From NCBI GenBank assembly GCA_950097015.1, contig CATNEN010000012.1, forward strand, positions 3,155,501 through 3,219,500: a stretch of 64,000 nt of DNA. The letters are read 5' to 3'. Origin of the DNA: Macrostomum hystrix. Its lineage: Eukaryota > Platyhelminthes > Macrostomidae. Positions within the stretch are counted from its first letter, which is position 1. Each line of letters begins with the position of its first letter. Under the pieces are notes generated by a model. It worked only from the letters and a program-made list of their open reading frames with translations. It was not told the origin of the DNA and did no database searches. Made by a program: the position numbers and the translations under genes. This document shows, piece by piece, positions 1-11,867 of the stretch.

Positions 1-143
1 GGCTAATGCTGAGAACTAATGGTGTTGAGGTGGCTAATGCTGAGAACTAATGGTGTTGAGGTGGCTAATGCTGAGAACTAATGGTGTTGAGGTGGCTAAT
101 GCTGAGAGCTAATGGTGTTGAGGTGGCTAATGCTGAGAACTAA
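1..143. repeat. 31-bp minisatellite, cut by window edge
   Basis: Four to five near-perfect 31-bp units containing ggctaatgctgagaactaat run from the first base to about 143. One unit carries gagagc instead of gagaac. The array probably continues to the left of the window. The same unit length, with unrelated sequence, recurs at 9130-11280. Confidence 0.9.
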
Positions 144-713
144 GGATGGTTAAGCTATGTGAGACAGATGCGATAGTCTTTCAAGTGTTTATAAAAACTG
201 TATTTTTGTATTTTCTTTTGCTCGTCAACGAGAGCTGCGAGGGATGAGAGTGACGTCAGCAGGCGATGAGAAGTGACTTTTCTAGAAAAACGAGAGAATC
301 CAGAGAATTCAAGAGAATAGTCTCGTGACTCCTACCTGCTGGCCTTGTTACTGAGCGGTTCTATCAACACGTGTGAGTGGCAGAGACACTGAATTTTGAC
401 TATGATGGAACATTCATTTGTCCTAGTGTCAGCGACTGCACTTGAACGCCTGGAAAATGCCTCGTTTTCCATTTGAGCTGAATAATTCTCATTGAAAATG
501 GGACTGTGTGCGGAAATCAGAGAGAATACGGCAAGTTGTGATTAGCGCCGCATCTATAACAGCCATGTAGGTAGCATCGATGTATCTAATTTATTAGAAC
601 CTTGCCAATTCCTTAATTACATTCCTGTAAGTGCTTTTCCATTATTTTAATATAAGTTTCCCATTTTTATCATCTATCACAGTTTGCAGCCACCCTCCCG
701 TATCACTAAAAAT
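144..713. other. No gene recognised
   Basis: Unique-looking sequence between two minisatellites. I see no convincing coding exon, RNA gene or element in it. Confidence 0.5.
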
Positions 714-1145
714 GTTCCCTATCACTCCTAATTCTTCCCTATCACTCCCGATTCTTCCCTGTCACTCCCATTTCTTCCCTGTCACTCCCATTTCTTCCCT
801 GTCGCTCCCGATTCTTCTCTGTCACTCCCATTTCTTCCCTATCGCTCCAAATTCTTCCCTGTCACTCCCATTTCTTCCCTATCGCTCCAGATTCTTCCCT
901 GTCACTCCCGATTCTTCCCTGTCACTCCCATTTCTTCCCTGTCACTCCCATTTCTTCCCTGTCACTCCCATTTCTTACCTGTCACTCCAGATTCTTCCCT
1001 ATCGCTCCCGATTCTTCCCTGTCACTCCTAATTCTTTTCTGTCACTCCCAATTCTTTCCGTTGACTTTTTCTGTCGCTCCCAATTCTTCGCTGCCACTCC
1101 CAATTCTTCCCAGTCACTCCCAATTCTTCCCTGTCACTCCTGATT
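714..1145. repeat. 20-bp minisatellite
   Basis: About 21 units of 20 bp, consensus ttcttccctgtcactcccat, with scattered substitutions (gtcactcc/atcgctcc). The unit is pyrimidine-rich and free of stops in all three forward frames, so a 170-aa open frame crosses it. That frame is an artefact of the repeat. The array decays after 1045. Confidence 0.9.
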
Positions 1146-1561
1146 CTATCCTATCAAACTCAATCTCACTCGCTCACTCACAATCTCTCAATCCAGTTTG
1201 AGTTCTCTTGACATTGAATAGCAAAATACTTAGGACAATAAAAAACTTCTATTTGTTACTTGGAGTCCCAGAGGCTACATTAAAGCATAATCAACATGGC
1301 TACAGAACTGAATCCAAAGTCTTTAGAATAGCAAAGCAAACCGGTTTAAACCGCATCTGTTCTATTCGTAGAAAGGATATTTTATAAATCCCTAGTTGAA
1401 AAAGAGAAAGTTGCTACTTGGTTACAGAGAAAAGCGAAACGTTACGACACTTGGCCTCACAAAGTGTTACCAAAGCTGTGCCCACTGCCAAATTTAGTAA
1501 GAATAGCCGGCCAACTTCAAAGCCTTGAACAGGTTTGTTTTACAACCTCCATGTTGAGCAA
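1146..1561. other. No gene recognised; upstream region of the secreted protein gene
   Basis: Unique sequence between the 20-bp array and the TATA box at 1562. It presumably holds upstream regulatory DNA for the gene at 1687, but I can name no site in it. Confidence 0.4.
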
Positions 1562-1568
1562 TATAAAA
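1562..1568 (+). promoter_or_regulatory. TATA box of the cysteine-rich secreted protein gene
   Basis: TATAAAA lies 119 bp before the proposed start codon at 1687. A transcription start near 1592-1600 would give a 5' UTR of about 90 nt with no intron needed. Confidence 0.6.
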
Positions 1569-1686
1569 TCTAGAGCTAAACACGGAGAGTTAGATACAGT
1601 GAAGTGAGTTTCTCGGCAGTGAAGCAGAGCTACTAGCAGACCCATTGTTCAGAGAGACTCAGACACAGAAGCAGAAACTTGCAGCG

Positions 1687-2106
1687 ATGCCGCATCCCAC
1701 AGCCGCCCAGTGTCTGGCGGCGACAATCCTGTTGGTCAGCAGTTTGGCCAGCATGACCACGGCTGTGCCGGTCGACTGTCCGATCCGCAGGCACACCGAC
1801 TGGGAGATTATCGGCGGCAAGAATGTCAGCCAGGTGCTCATCAGCATCAAGCTCAGCAACGGCAGCTGCATCCAGGTGCACGATCGGGGCACGCCGACCA
1901 CCTTCACAACGTCCCGGACCCGGCACTGTATCTTCTGCATCGAGGGCCACTGCGTGCCGGTGCCGAAGCTGCCCAGTCCGCCAACCTGCGACTCCGTTCA
2001 GGGCCCTGACTGCGGCCAGTACTTCTCGGCGAAGGGCAAGAAGGCTGAGCCTTGCCCGGATCCCAATCCGCTGCTGTCCAGCCTTAGCCTGGTTGGTCGC
2101 AAGTGA
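1687..2106 (+). CDS. Small secreted cysteine-rich protein, family unknown
   Basis: Single-exon gene of 139 aa. I chose the ATG at 1687 over the in-frame ATG at 1645 because a signal peptide follows it directly: MPHPTAAQ, then a hydrophobic run CLAATILLVSSLASMTTA, with likely cleavage just before VPVDCP. The mature chain of about 110 residues has eight cysteines (VDC, GSC, RHCIFC, GHC, PTC, PDC, EPC), which would allow four disulfides, and one N-glycosylation site (NGS). The tail is Pro/Gly/Lys-rich and ends LVGRK. Codon use is GC-rich, as in the recognisable genes of this window. A TATA box lies upstream and AATAAA at 2286. I recognise no domain; a secreted ligand, matrix or defence protein are all possible. 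That it is a gene is likely; its function is open. Confidence 0.75.
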   Translation: MPHPTAAQCLAATILLVSSLASMTTAVPVDCPIRRHTDWEIIGGKNVSQVLISIKLSNGSCIQVHDRGTPTTFTTSRTRHCIFCIEGHCVPVPKLPSPPTCDSVQGPDCGQYFSAKGKKAEPCPDPNPLLSSLSLVGRK

Positions 2107-2285
2107 TTGGCCGGCTTGTCAATTCACTAATTAACGAACGAGCAAAATATTGTCTTTGTTATACTAAACTGTTTTTTTCCGGTGAAGGTAGCCATTGAGT
2201 TGTCAATCTACGAGCTAAATTAAATGCACAAAAATATTATTTTTTCCCTCAGCTAATTCAACACATACATGGTATTTATCAGCAA

Positions 2286-2291
2286 AATAAA
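2286..2291 (+). promoter_or_regulatory. Poly(A) signal
   Basis: AATAAA about 180 bp after the stop codon of the cysteine-rich secreted protein gene, followed by a T-rich stretch. Confidence 0.5.
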
Positions 2292-2674
2292 TTAAAATCT
2301 CAGAAAAACAAGTTAGGTTTTTCTTTATTTTTTTAATCATTTCCAAAACTGATTAACTACATAATTCAAATCATGGTTTCAAATACAAAAATCTAAGTTG
2401 CGCGAGTTTTCTCGCCGAATAGAATGGTTCAAGGCACACTTAGCTTCCTCTGCTTCCTGAAGAATGTGCTAAATTAAACTGCCAAAGTTAAATATACCGC
2501 ACTGAAATATGCTTCGTAAGCTGGTAGTTAAAATTAAGCCTGATATTATGAGAGCACTACTGCCAGTAGCAAAAATGTAGATTACCAGGTTTTCTATTTA
2601 TAATGAGTTTTCAAATATCTTTAATTTCATTTGTCCGCATATAATCTGAATGAAACCGGCATGGGCCTCTAATA
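2292..2674. other. No gene recognised
   Basis: AT-rich sequence between the secreted protein gene and the 15-bp array. Nothing recognisable. Confidence 0.4.
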
Positions 2675-4417
2675 TTCCAAAGCATGAGATTCCAAAGCAT
2701 GAGATTCCAAAGCATGAGATTCCAAAGCATGAGATTCCAAAAAGCATGAGATTCCAAAGCATGAGATTCCAAAGCATGAGATTCCAAAGCATGAGATTCC
2801 AAAGCATGAGATTCCAAAGCATGAGATTCCAAAGCATGAGATTCCAAAAAGCATGAGATTCCAAAGCATGAGATTCCAAAGAATGAGATTCCAAAAAGCA
2901 TGAGATTCCAAAAAGCATGAGATTCCAAAGCATGAGATTCCAAAGCATGAGATTCCAAAAAGCATGAGATTCCAAAGAATGAGATTCCAAAGCATGAGAT
3001 TCCAAAGCATGAGATTCCAAAGCATGAGATTCCAAAGCATGAGATTCCAAAGAATGAGATTCCAAAGCATGAGATTCCAAAGAATGAGATTCCAAAGCAT
3101 GAGATTCCAAAGAATGAGATTCCAAAGCATGAGATTCCAAAGCATGAGATTCCAAAGCATGAGATTCCAAAGCATGAGATTCCAAAGAGCATGAGATTCC
3201 AAAGCATGAGATTCCAAAGAATGAGATTCCAAAAAGCATGAGATTCCAAAAAGCATGAGATTCCAAAAAGCATGAGATTCCAAAGCATGAGATTCCAAAA
3301 AGCATGAGATTCCAAAGAATGAGATTCCAAAGCATGAGATTCCAAAGCATGAGATTCCAAAGCATGAGATTCCAAAGAATGAGATTCCAAAGCATGAGAT
3401 TCCAAAGCATGAGATTCCAAAGCATGAGATTCCAAAGCATGAGATTCCAAAGAATGAGATTCCAAAGCATGAGATTCCAAAGCATGAGATTCCAAAGCAT
3501 GAGATTCCAAAGAATGAGATTCCAAAGCATGAGATTCCAAAGAATGAGATTCCAAAGCATGAGATTCCAAAAAGCATGAGATTCCAAAGCATGAGATTCC
3601 AAAAAGCATGAGATTCCAAAGAATGAGATTCCAAAAAGCATGAGATTCCAAAGCATGAGATTCCAAAGAATGAGATTCCAAAAAGCATGAGATTCCAAAA
3701 AGCATGAGATTCCAAAGCATGAGATTCCAAAGCATGAGATTCCAAAAAGCATGAGATTCCAAAGAATGAGATTCCAAAGCATGAGATTCCAAAGCATGAG
3801 ATTCCAAAGCATGAGATTCCAAAGCATGAGATTCCAAAGAATGAGATTCCAAAGCATGAGATTCCAAAGAATGAGATTCCAAAGCATGAGATTCCAAAGA
3901 ATGAGATTCCAAAGCATGAGATTCCAAAGCATGAGATTCCAAAGCATGAGATTCCAAAGCATGAGATTCCAAAGAGCATGAGATTCCAAAGCATGAGATT
4001 CCAAAGAATGAGATTCCAAAAAGCATGAGATTCCAAAAAGCATGAGATTCCAAAAAGCATGAGATTCCAAAGCATGAGATTCCAAAAAGCATGAGATTCC
4101 AAAGAATGAGATTCCAAAGCATGAGATTCCAAAGCATGAGATTCCAAAGCATGAGATTCCAAAGAATGAGATTCCAAAGCATGAGATTCCAAAGCATGAG
4201 ATTCCAAAGCATGAGATTCCAAAGCATGAGATTCCAAAGAATGAGATTCCAAAGCATGAGATTCCAAAGCATGAGATTCCAAAGCATGAGATTCCAAAGA
4301 ATGAGATTCCAAAGCATGAGATTCCAAAGAATGAGATTCCAAAGCATGAGATTCCAAAAAGCATGAGATTCCAAAGCATGAGATTCCAAAAAGCATGAGA
4401 TTCCAAAGAATGAGATT
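2675..4417. repeat. 15-bp satellite with an internal 787-bp duplication
   Basis: More than 100 units of 15 bp (gcatgagattccaaa), mixed with gaatgag variants and 17-bp units carrying two extra A. The order of variants at about 2843-3630 recurs at about 3630-4417 with an offset of 787 bp; for example the stretches 2964-3194 and 3304-3579 reappear at 3751-3981 and 4091-4366. The reverse strand is free of stops in all three frames, producing overlapping open frames of 575-607 codons that I regard as artefacts. Confidence 0.95.
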
Positions 4418-4650
4418 TCAAAGAATGAGATTCTGAGTCGTGAGATTCTGAGGCATGAGATTCTGAGGCATGAGATTCTGAGGCATGAGATTCTGAGGCA
4501 TGAGATTCTGAGGCATGAGATTGAGAGGCCTGAGATTCTGAGGCATGAGATTCTAAAGCATGAGATTGAGAGGCCTGAGATTCTGAGGCATGAGATTCTG
4601 AGGTATGAGAATTCGAGTTCTGAGATTCTAAGATCGATTCTGAGGTGTTC
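4418..4650. repeat. Diverged edge of the 15-bp satellite
   Basis: Degenerate units related to the main array (gattctgaggcatga), with gattgagaggcctga and similar variants. This looks like the older, unhomogenised flank of the satellite. Confidence 0.8.
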
Positions 4651-5114
4651 CGAGATATGAGAATTATTTTTATTTTTAGCCTAAACTGTAAGATTTAAAA
4701 CCAAGCTCAATAAGAATAAAATTCTTGTTTAAACCAGGAAGTTGACTTCAAAACTCTTTTTGAGGTCCCAAATTGAAGACTCTCAAATGGATAATTTTCT
4801 CTTTGATGCGACCTAAGTAGGTCAAAATCGAACTCAAGTATCGAAAGGCCGATTGCGAAAAAATCCATAAATTAATATGGATAATATAATTTAAGACAGA
4901 AAATGCAAAATCTATTTCAAGAAAAGTTGCCATTTTATAATTTTTTATCAGACGTATAAAATTAGCTGATGAAATACAACTTTGGTCGGCAGAAATATAC
5001 AATTAATAATCTAAAAGACGTCAGGAGGGATGAGACATATGAGACAAAGAAGAGATTATACAGAGGAGAGACTAGAGATGAGACACACGACGAGAGATTA
5101 GGCACGAGAGCAAT
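4651..5114. other. No gene recognised
   Basis: AT-rich spacer between two arrays. An 84-codon reverse frame at 4748-5002 is AT-rich with no recognisable motif. Confidence 0.4.
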
Positions 5115-5412
5115 AACACATGGATGGGAGAGATGAGACAGGGGAGAGATGAGACAGGGGAGAGATGAGACAGGGGAGAGATGAGACAGGGGAGAGATGA
5201 GACAGGGGAGAGATGAGACAGGGGAGAGATGAGACAGGGGAGAGATGAGACAGGGGAGAGATGAGACAGGGGAGAGATGAGACAGGGGAGAGATGAGACA
5301 GGGGAGAGATGAGACAGGGGAGAGATGAGACAGGGGAGAGATGAGACAGGGGAGAGATGAGACAGGGGAGAGATGATACAGGGGGGAGACGAGACACGGG
5401 AGAGATGAGACA
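5115..5412. repeat. 16-bp purine-rich minisatellite
   Basis: About 17 nearly perfect units of 16 bp (agatgagacaggggag). The strand is almost all purine, so it could form unusual DNA structures. Open reverse frames through it are by-products. Confidence 0.9.
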
Positions 5413-6288
5413 CTGCTAGAGTCTGGTAGCTGGCTGTATCATGATAGTACCATTTAATAAGCACATTTTTTAAACCAAGCTTGATCAAAAGTCTAGAATT
5501 GTGTAGAGCAAAGAGAGTTCTATTCTATTTCCATCAGAAATAGGACTTCAAAGGTGAGTGAAAATATATAATAATAAAAGTCCACGAGCCTAGAGTCGCT
5601 GAAAACCTTGGCTTTCCGAATTCCACAATGGTACTTGGGAGCTTAGATAAGAAGCGGATTAAAGATCAGGGCCGAACTGAACTTGAAGCAAATTGAAGCA
5701 ATTCCCATATATCTGCTCCGTGCTCAAGTCCTGAGCAGTCCACTGCCGCCTAAGGCAGAAACTGTATTCTAGAATCTATGGCGGGGGTGTCTCTTGATGG
5801 GGGAGATATGACTGGATCTGAAAGACCCGGACAGAAGATTGTGAATATTTTATTAGACATTCCAACATCATCACTCAGTATCACAATAGTCTAATTGGGG
5901 TTGCAGTGAGGAAATTTCAGAATATTAACTTCGATTGATCGGCAACTATTTGACACATCTTACTGAAGCGCTTCGTTGGACGGGCCAATCACTTTACAGT
6001 GCCGGCCTTCTCTTCATCGGCCTTAGACTGGCAATCTAATTATAAAGCCTATGCATTAAAAGTGCATTTCTATCTCTTTGGTGTGAGCTCTTTGCAAGTT
6101 AGTTGATAACTATTTCGAATGTGACATGGAAAATATTAAATTTTCATGGACCGGGACACAAAGGAAATCTTAATTCTAGCTGTCATATTGGGTTAGTAAA
6201 AAATACTCGAAATGTAAAATTATTGTCTGATTAACTTTGATGCACTGCTCCACATCGTATGAATTCGATAGGCAAAATATGCATTTTG
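5413..6288. other. No gene recognised
   Basis: Unique sequence between two arrays. No coding exon with the GC-rich codon use of the other genes is visible. Confidence 0.4.
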
Positions 6289-8520
6289 GGTTGGCTGTCA
6301 GTGTCCTCTGACATTCCCAGTTATTTGGTTAGGCTGTCAGTGTCCTCTGACATTCCCAGTTATTTGGTAGGGCTGTCAGTGTCCTCTGACATTCCCAGTT
6401 ATTTGGTAGGGCTGTCAGTGTCCTCTGACATTCCCAGTTATTTGGTAGGGCTGTCAGTGTCCTCTGACATTCCCAGTTATTTGGTTAGGCTGTCAGTGTC
6501 CTCTGACATTCCCAGTTATTTGGTAGGGCTGTCAGTGTCCTCTGACATTCCCAGTTATTTGGTAGGGCTGTCAGTGTCCTCTGACATTCCCAGTTATTTG
6601 GTTAGGCTGTCAGTGTCCTCTGACATTCCCAGTTATTTGGTAGGGCTGTCAGTGTCCTCTGACATTCCCAGTTATTTGGTAGGGCTGTCAGTGTCCTCTG
6701 ACATTCCCAGTTATTTGGTAGGGCTGTCAGTGTCCTCTGACATTCCCAGTTATTTGGTAGGGCTGTCAGTGTCCTCTGACATTCCCAGTTATTTGGTAGG
6801 GCTGTCAGTGTCCTCTGACATTCCCAGTTATTTGGTAGGGCTGTCAGTGTCCTCTGACATTCCCAGTTATTTGGTTAGGCTGTCAGTGTCCTCTGACATT
6901 CCCAGTTATTTGGTAGGGCTGTCAGTGTCCTCTGACATTCCCAGTTATTTGGTAGGGCTGTCAGTGTCCTCTGACATTCCCAGTTATTTGGTTAGGCTGT
7001 CAGTGTCCTCTGACATTCCCAGTTATTTGGTAGGGTGGTCAGTGTTCTCTGACATTCCCAGTTATTTGGTAGGGTGGTCAGTGTCCTCTGACATTCCCAG
7101 TTATTTGGTAGGGTGGTCAGTGTCCTCTGACATTCCCAGTTATTTGGTAGGGTGGTCAGTGTCCTCTGACATTCCCAGTTATTTGGTAGGGTGGTCAGTG
7201 TCCTCTGACATTCCCAGTCATTTGGTAGGGTGGTCAGTGTTCTCTGACATTCCCAGTTATTTGGTAGGGTGGTCAGTGTCCTCTGACATTCCCAGATATT
7301 TGGTAGGGCTGTCAGTGTCCTCTGGCATTCCCAGTTATTTGGTAGGGCTGTCAGTGTCCTCTGACATTCCCAGTTATTTGGTAGGGTGGTCAGTGTTCTC
7401 TGACATTCCCAGTTATTTGGTAGGGTGGTCAGTGTCCTCTGACATTCCCAGTTATTTGGTAGGGTGGTCAGTGTCCTCTGACATTCCCAGTTATTTGGTA
7501 GGGTGGTCAGTGTTCTCTGACATTCCCAGTTATTTGGTAGGGTGGTCAGTGTCCTCTGGCATTCCCAGTTATTTGGTAGGGTGGTCAGTGTCCTCTGACA
7601 TTCCCAGTTATTTGGTAGGGCTGTCAGTGTCCTCTGACATTCCCAGTTATTTGGTAGGGCTGTCAGTGTCCTCTGACATTCCCAGTTATTTGGTAGGGCT
7701 GTCAGTGTCCTCTGACATTCCCAGTTATTTGGTTAGGCTGTCAGTGTCCTCTGACATTCCCAGTTATTTGGTAGGGCTGTCAGTGTCCTCTGACATTCCC
7801 AGTTATTTGGTAGGGCTGTCAGTGTCCTCTGACATTCCCAGTTATTTGGTAGGGCTGTCAGTGTCCTCTGACATTCCCAGTTATTTGGTAGGGTGGTCAG
7901 TGTTCTCTGACATTCCCAGTTATTTGGTAGGGTGGTCAGTGTCCTCTGACATTCCCAGTTATTTGGTAGGGTGGTCAGTGTCCTCTGACATTCCCAGTTA
8001 TTTGGTAGGGTGGTCAGTGTTCTCTGACATTCCCAGTTATTTGGTAGGGTGGTCAGTGTCCTCTGACATTCCCAGTCATTTGGTAGGGTGGTCAGTGTTC
8101 TCTGACATTCCCAGTTATTTGGTAGGGTGGTCAGTGTCCTCTGACATTCCCAGATATTTGGTAGGGCTGTCAGTGTCCTCTGGCATTCCCAGTTATTTGG
8201 TAGGGTGGTCAGTGTCCTCTGACATTCCCAGTTATTTGGTAGGGTGGTCAGTGTCCTCTGACATTCCCAGTTATTTGGTAGGGTGGTCAGTGTTCTCTGA
8301 CATTCCCAGTTATTTGGTAGGGTGGTCAGTGTCCTCTGGCATTCCCAGTTATTTGGTAGGGTGGTCAGTGTCCTCTGACATTCCCAGTTATTTGGTAGGG
8401 CTGTCAGTGTCCTCTGACATTCCCAGTTATTTGGTAGGGTGGTCAGTGTTCTCTGGCATTCCCAGATATTTGGTACGGCTGTCAGTGCCCTCTGGCATTT
8501 CCAGTTATTTGGTGCTCAGT
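6289..8520. repeat. 39-bp satellite with an 858-bp higher-order repeat
   Basis: About 57 units of 39 bp (core gtcagtgtcctctgacattc). Because 39 is divisible by three, one forward frame stays open from an ATG at 6259 to 8646 (795 codons) as a 13-residue repeat, core SVSSDIPSYLVG. Variant units (cagtcattt, ttaggctg, ggtggtc, tgttctctg, tctggcatt) recur in the same order 858 bp (22 units) apart: cagtcattt at 7215 and 8073, ttaggctg at 6875 and 7733. Most substitutions would change the amino acid, so I see no sign of selection on a protein. Confidence 0.9.
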
Positions 8521-9129
8521 GCTCAGCAAATGCTTATTCCTGCTCATGTTTTCAATCAGGTTTCTAATCAGGCAGTTTTGGAGTGGCTCTGCAGTGTCAC
8601 GAGTGTCTCGTTTGCCGATAATAAATCGACCCCCTTAAGCTATTAGTTGTTTATTGCCTGCTGTAAAAGTACTTGCAATCTAGATAGCATGCAGGCAGGC
8701 TTTTAATTCTCTATTTAGACGTCAATTATTTTTCTCCGTCATCACAAACGTGAAAATCAGTGAGATCAGTGAGTGCAAGCTCTCAGCTTAAATGCGTGTT
8801 AGTCATGTGCATCATTCGGGTTCCTTGTATTTGTACTGGCAAGTAACACAAGCCAATTCGGCCTCATGCATATCTAAGCCATGCTCTGACAGAAAAATTG
8901 GAAGGCAGCAGGTGGACTTGAAATCAAAGATGAGCATCAACAGAAGCTTTGCTCAGTCAACAAACGAACAACAGGGTGGAGAATAAGCAGTTGGTTTGCC
9001 AAGTGTATGAAACTGCATGTGTGTGATTGTACGGGCTCGTGTGCTCCAGCATGAACAAGAGTCTTTGAGCTTAGTAGCTCTTTAAAGCTGTTGAAATTTT
9101 TGCGAAGCAATTAGACAGTCTTCATGACC
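8521..9129. other. No gene recognised
   Basis: Spacer between the 39-bp and 31-bp arrays. A 64-codon open frame at 8792-8986 shows no motif. Confidence 0.4.
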
Positions 9130-11280
9130 CCGCATAACCTGCATTTACTGTGATGTGAGCTGGTTAAACCTGTATTTACTGTGATGTGAGCTGGTATAAC
9201 CTGTATTTACTGTGATGTGAGCTGGTATAACCTGTATTTACTGTGATGTGAGCTGGTTAAACCTGTATTTACTGTGATGTGAGCTGGTTAAACCTGTATT
9301 TACTGTGATGTGAGCTGGTATAACCTGTATTTACTGTGATGTGAGCTGGCATAACCTGTATTTACTGTGATGTGAGCTGGTATACCCTGTATTTACTGTG
9401 ATGTGAGCTGGTTAAACCTGTATTTACTGTGATGTGAGCTGGTATAACCTGTATTTACTGTGATGTGAGCTGGCATAACCTGTATTTACTGTGATGTGAG
9501 CTGGTTAAACCTGTATTTACTGTGATGTGAGCTGGTTAAACTTGTATTTACTGTGATGTGAGCTGGCATAACCTGTATTTACTGTGATGTGAGCTGGTAT
9601 AACCTGTATTTACTGTGATGTGAGCTGGTATAACCTGTACGAGTATTTACTGTGATGTGAGCTGGCATAACCTGTATTTACTGTGATGTGAGCTGGTTAA
9701 ACCTGTATTTACTGTGATGTGAGCTGGTTAAACTTGTATTTACTGTGATGTGAGCTGGCATAACCTGTATTTACTGTGATGTGAGCTGGTATAACCTGTA
9801 TTTACTGTGATGTGAGCTGGCATAACCTGTATTTACTGTGATGTGAGCCGGTTAAACCTGTATTTACTGTGATGTGAGCTGGTTAAACTTGTATTTACTG
9901 TGATGTGAGCTGGCATAACCTGTATTTACTGTGATGTGAGCTGGCATAACCTGTATTTACTGTAATGTGAGCTGGCATAACCTGTATTTACTGTGATGTG
10001 AGCCGGTTAAACCTGTATTTACTGTGATGTGAGCTGGTTAAACTTGTATTTACTGTGATGTGAGCTGGTATAACCTGTATTTACTGTGATGTGAGCTGGC
10101 ATAACCTGTATTTACTGTGATGTGAGCTGGCATAACCTGTATTTACTGTGATGTGAGCCGGTTAAACCTGTATTTACTGTGATGTGAGCTGGCATAACCT
10201 GTATTTACTGTGATGTGAGCCGGTATAACCTGTATTTACTGTGATGTGAGCTGGTTAAACCTGTATTTACTGTGATGTGAGCTGGTTAAACCTGTATTTA
10301 CTGTGATGTGAGCTGGTATAACCTGTATTTACTGTGATGTGAGCTGGCATAACCTGTATTTACTGTGATGTGAGCTGGTTAAACTTGTATTTACTGTGAT
10401 GTGAGCTGGCATAACCTGTATTTACTGTGATGTGAGCCGGTTAAACTTGTATTTACTGTGATGTGAGCTGGCATAACCTGTATTTACTGTGATGTGAGCT
10501 GGTTAAACTTGTATTTACTGTGATGTGAGCTGGTTAAACCTGTATTTACTGTGATGTGAGCTGGTTAAACCTGTATTTACTGTGATGTGAGCTGGTTAAA
10601 CCTGTATTTACTGTGATGTGAGCTGGCATAACCTGTATTTACTGTGATGTGAGCCGGTATAACCTGTATTTACTGTGATGTGAGCTGGTTAAACCTGTAT
10701 TTACTGTGATGTGAGCTGGTTAAACCTGTATTTACTGTGATGTGAGCCGGTATAACCTGTATTTACTGTGATGTGAGCTGGTTAAACTTGTATTTACTGT
10801 GATGTGAGCTGGCATAACCTGTATTTACTGTGATGTGAGCCGGTTAAACTTGTATTTACTGTGATGTGAGCTGGCATAACCTGTATTTACTGTGATGTGA
10901 GCTGGTTAAACTTGTATTTACTGTGATGTGAGCTGGTTAAACCTGTATTTACTGTGATGTGAGCTGGTTAAACCTGTATTTACTGTGATGTGAGCTGGTT
11001 AAACCTGTATTTACTGTGATGTGAGCCGGTTAAACCTGTATTTACTGTGATGTGAGCTGGTTAAACTTGTATTTACTGTGATGTGAGCTGGTTAAACTTG
11101 TATTTACTGTGATGTGAGCTGGCATAACCTGTATTTACTGTGATGTGAGCTGGTATAACCTGCATTTACTGTGATGTAAGCAGGTGTAACCTGTATTTAC
11201 TGTGATGTGAGCTGGTTAAACCTGTATTTACTGTGATGTGAGCTGGTATAACCCGCATTTACTGTGATGTGAGCTGGCAG
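9130..11280. repeat. 31-bp satellite with variant blocks
   Basis: About 69 units of 31 bp (core tatttactgtgatgtgagc) ending in one of a few variants: ggtataacct, ggcataacct, ggttaaacct, ggttaaactt or the ccgg forms. The variant order at about 10190-10620 recurs from about 10625, roughly 14 units (434 bp) on, with one unit missing. Confidence 0.93.
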
Positions 11281-11859
11281 AAATTACATTATTTATCAGT
11301 AAAGCTACGTCAAGTTGTACGCACACTATGCAGCTTTTCAGTCGAAAATTCTGTGCAAATATGAACATTGAAAGTGCCCTTAAACATGCATTTCTAGAGT
11401 TCCCTCTGAGCACATTACTGATTTCCCACCAAAATTCTGTTTAACAAGTGCAAATAAATAGGAAGACTGGCAGATATACTCTTTAGGGGTTATATATTTA
11501 TCCAAGGAACAGGTCTAGATCCCCTTTCGAAACTGAGTACACACCTATTAATAACTTTAAGAAATCTAATTTCTTTCTAGAAAGAATTGCTACCTAATTC
11601 AGAATGTAAAGGGGGGATTATAGGTGTCTGAATAATTCAAGCAGTCTTCAACGACTGAATGAAGTTCACGGATGGAATTGCTGAAGTGGACGGCCTGAAA
11701 CCCACAGCTGATGAGGAGAAAGGAGAGGCTGGATTCCGCTAATGAAGAGAGAGAGAGAGTCGGGCAGAAGTTAGATGAATCTGAACAGCCAATCAGAAGC
11801 CGAGCTATGCAAAAGCCAAATTTTCTTCTTCTTCTTCTGCTAGTTCCCATTTAAGTGTG
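11281..11859. other. No gene recognised; upstream region of the GPCR gene
   Basis: Unique sequence with short GA-rich (gagagagagagag, about 11747) and CTT-rich (about 11825) runs. An 83-codon reverse frame at 11599-11850 lacks support. Confidence 0.4.
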
Positions 11860-11867
11860 CATAAAAG
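11860..11867 (+). promoter_or_regulatory. TATA-like box of the GPCR gene
   Basis: CATAAAAG about 157 bp before the start codon at 12017. If used, the 5' UTR contains a four-codon upstream frame (atg agg ctt tag) at 11899-11910 that could damp translation. Confidence 0.4.

Noticed and set aside
631-1143. 170-codon Ser/Pro-rich frame
   Set aside because: It is a by-product of a 20-bp repeat open in every forward frame.
2598-4421. Overlapping reverse open frames of 575-607 codons
   Set aside because: The 15-bp unit has no stop in any reverse frame, so all three frames stay open. No unique protein sequence is involved.
9130-11280. CRISPR-like regular repeats
   Set aside because: Units are contiguous with no unique spacers, and the window is eukaryotic.
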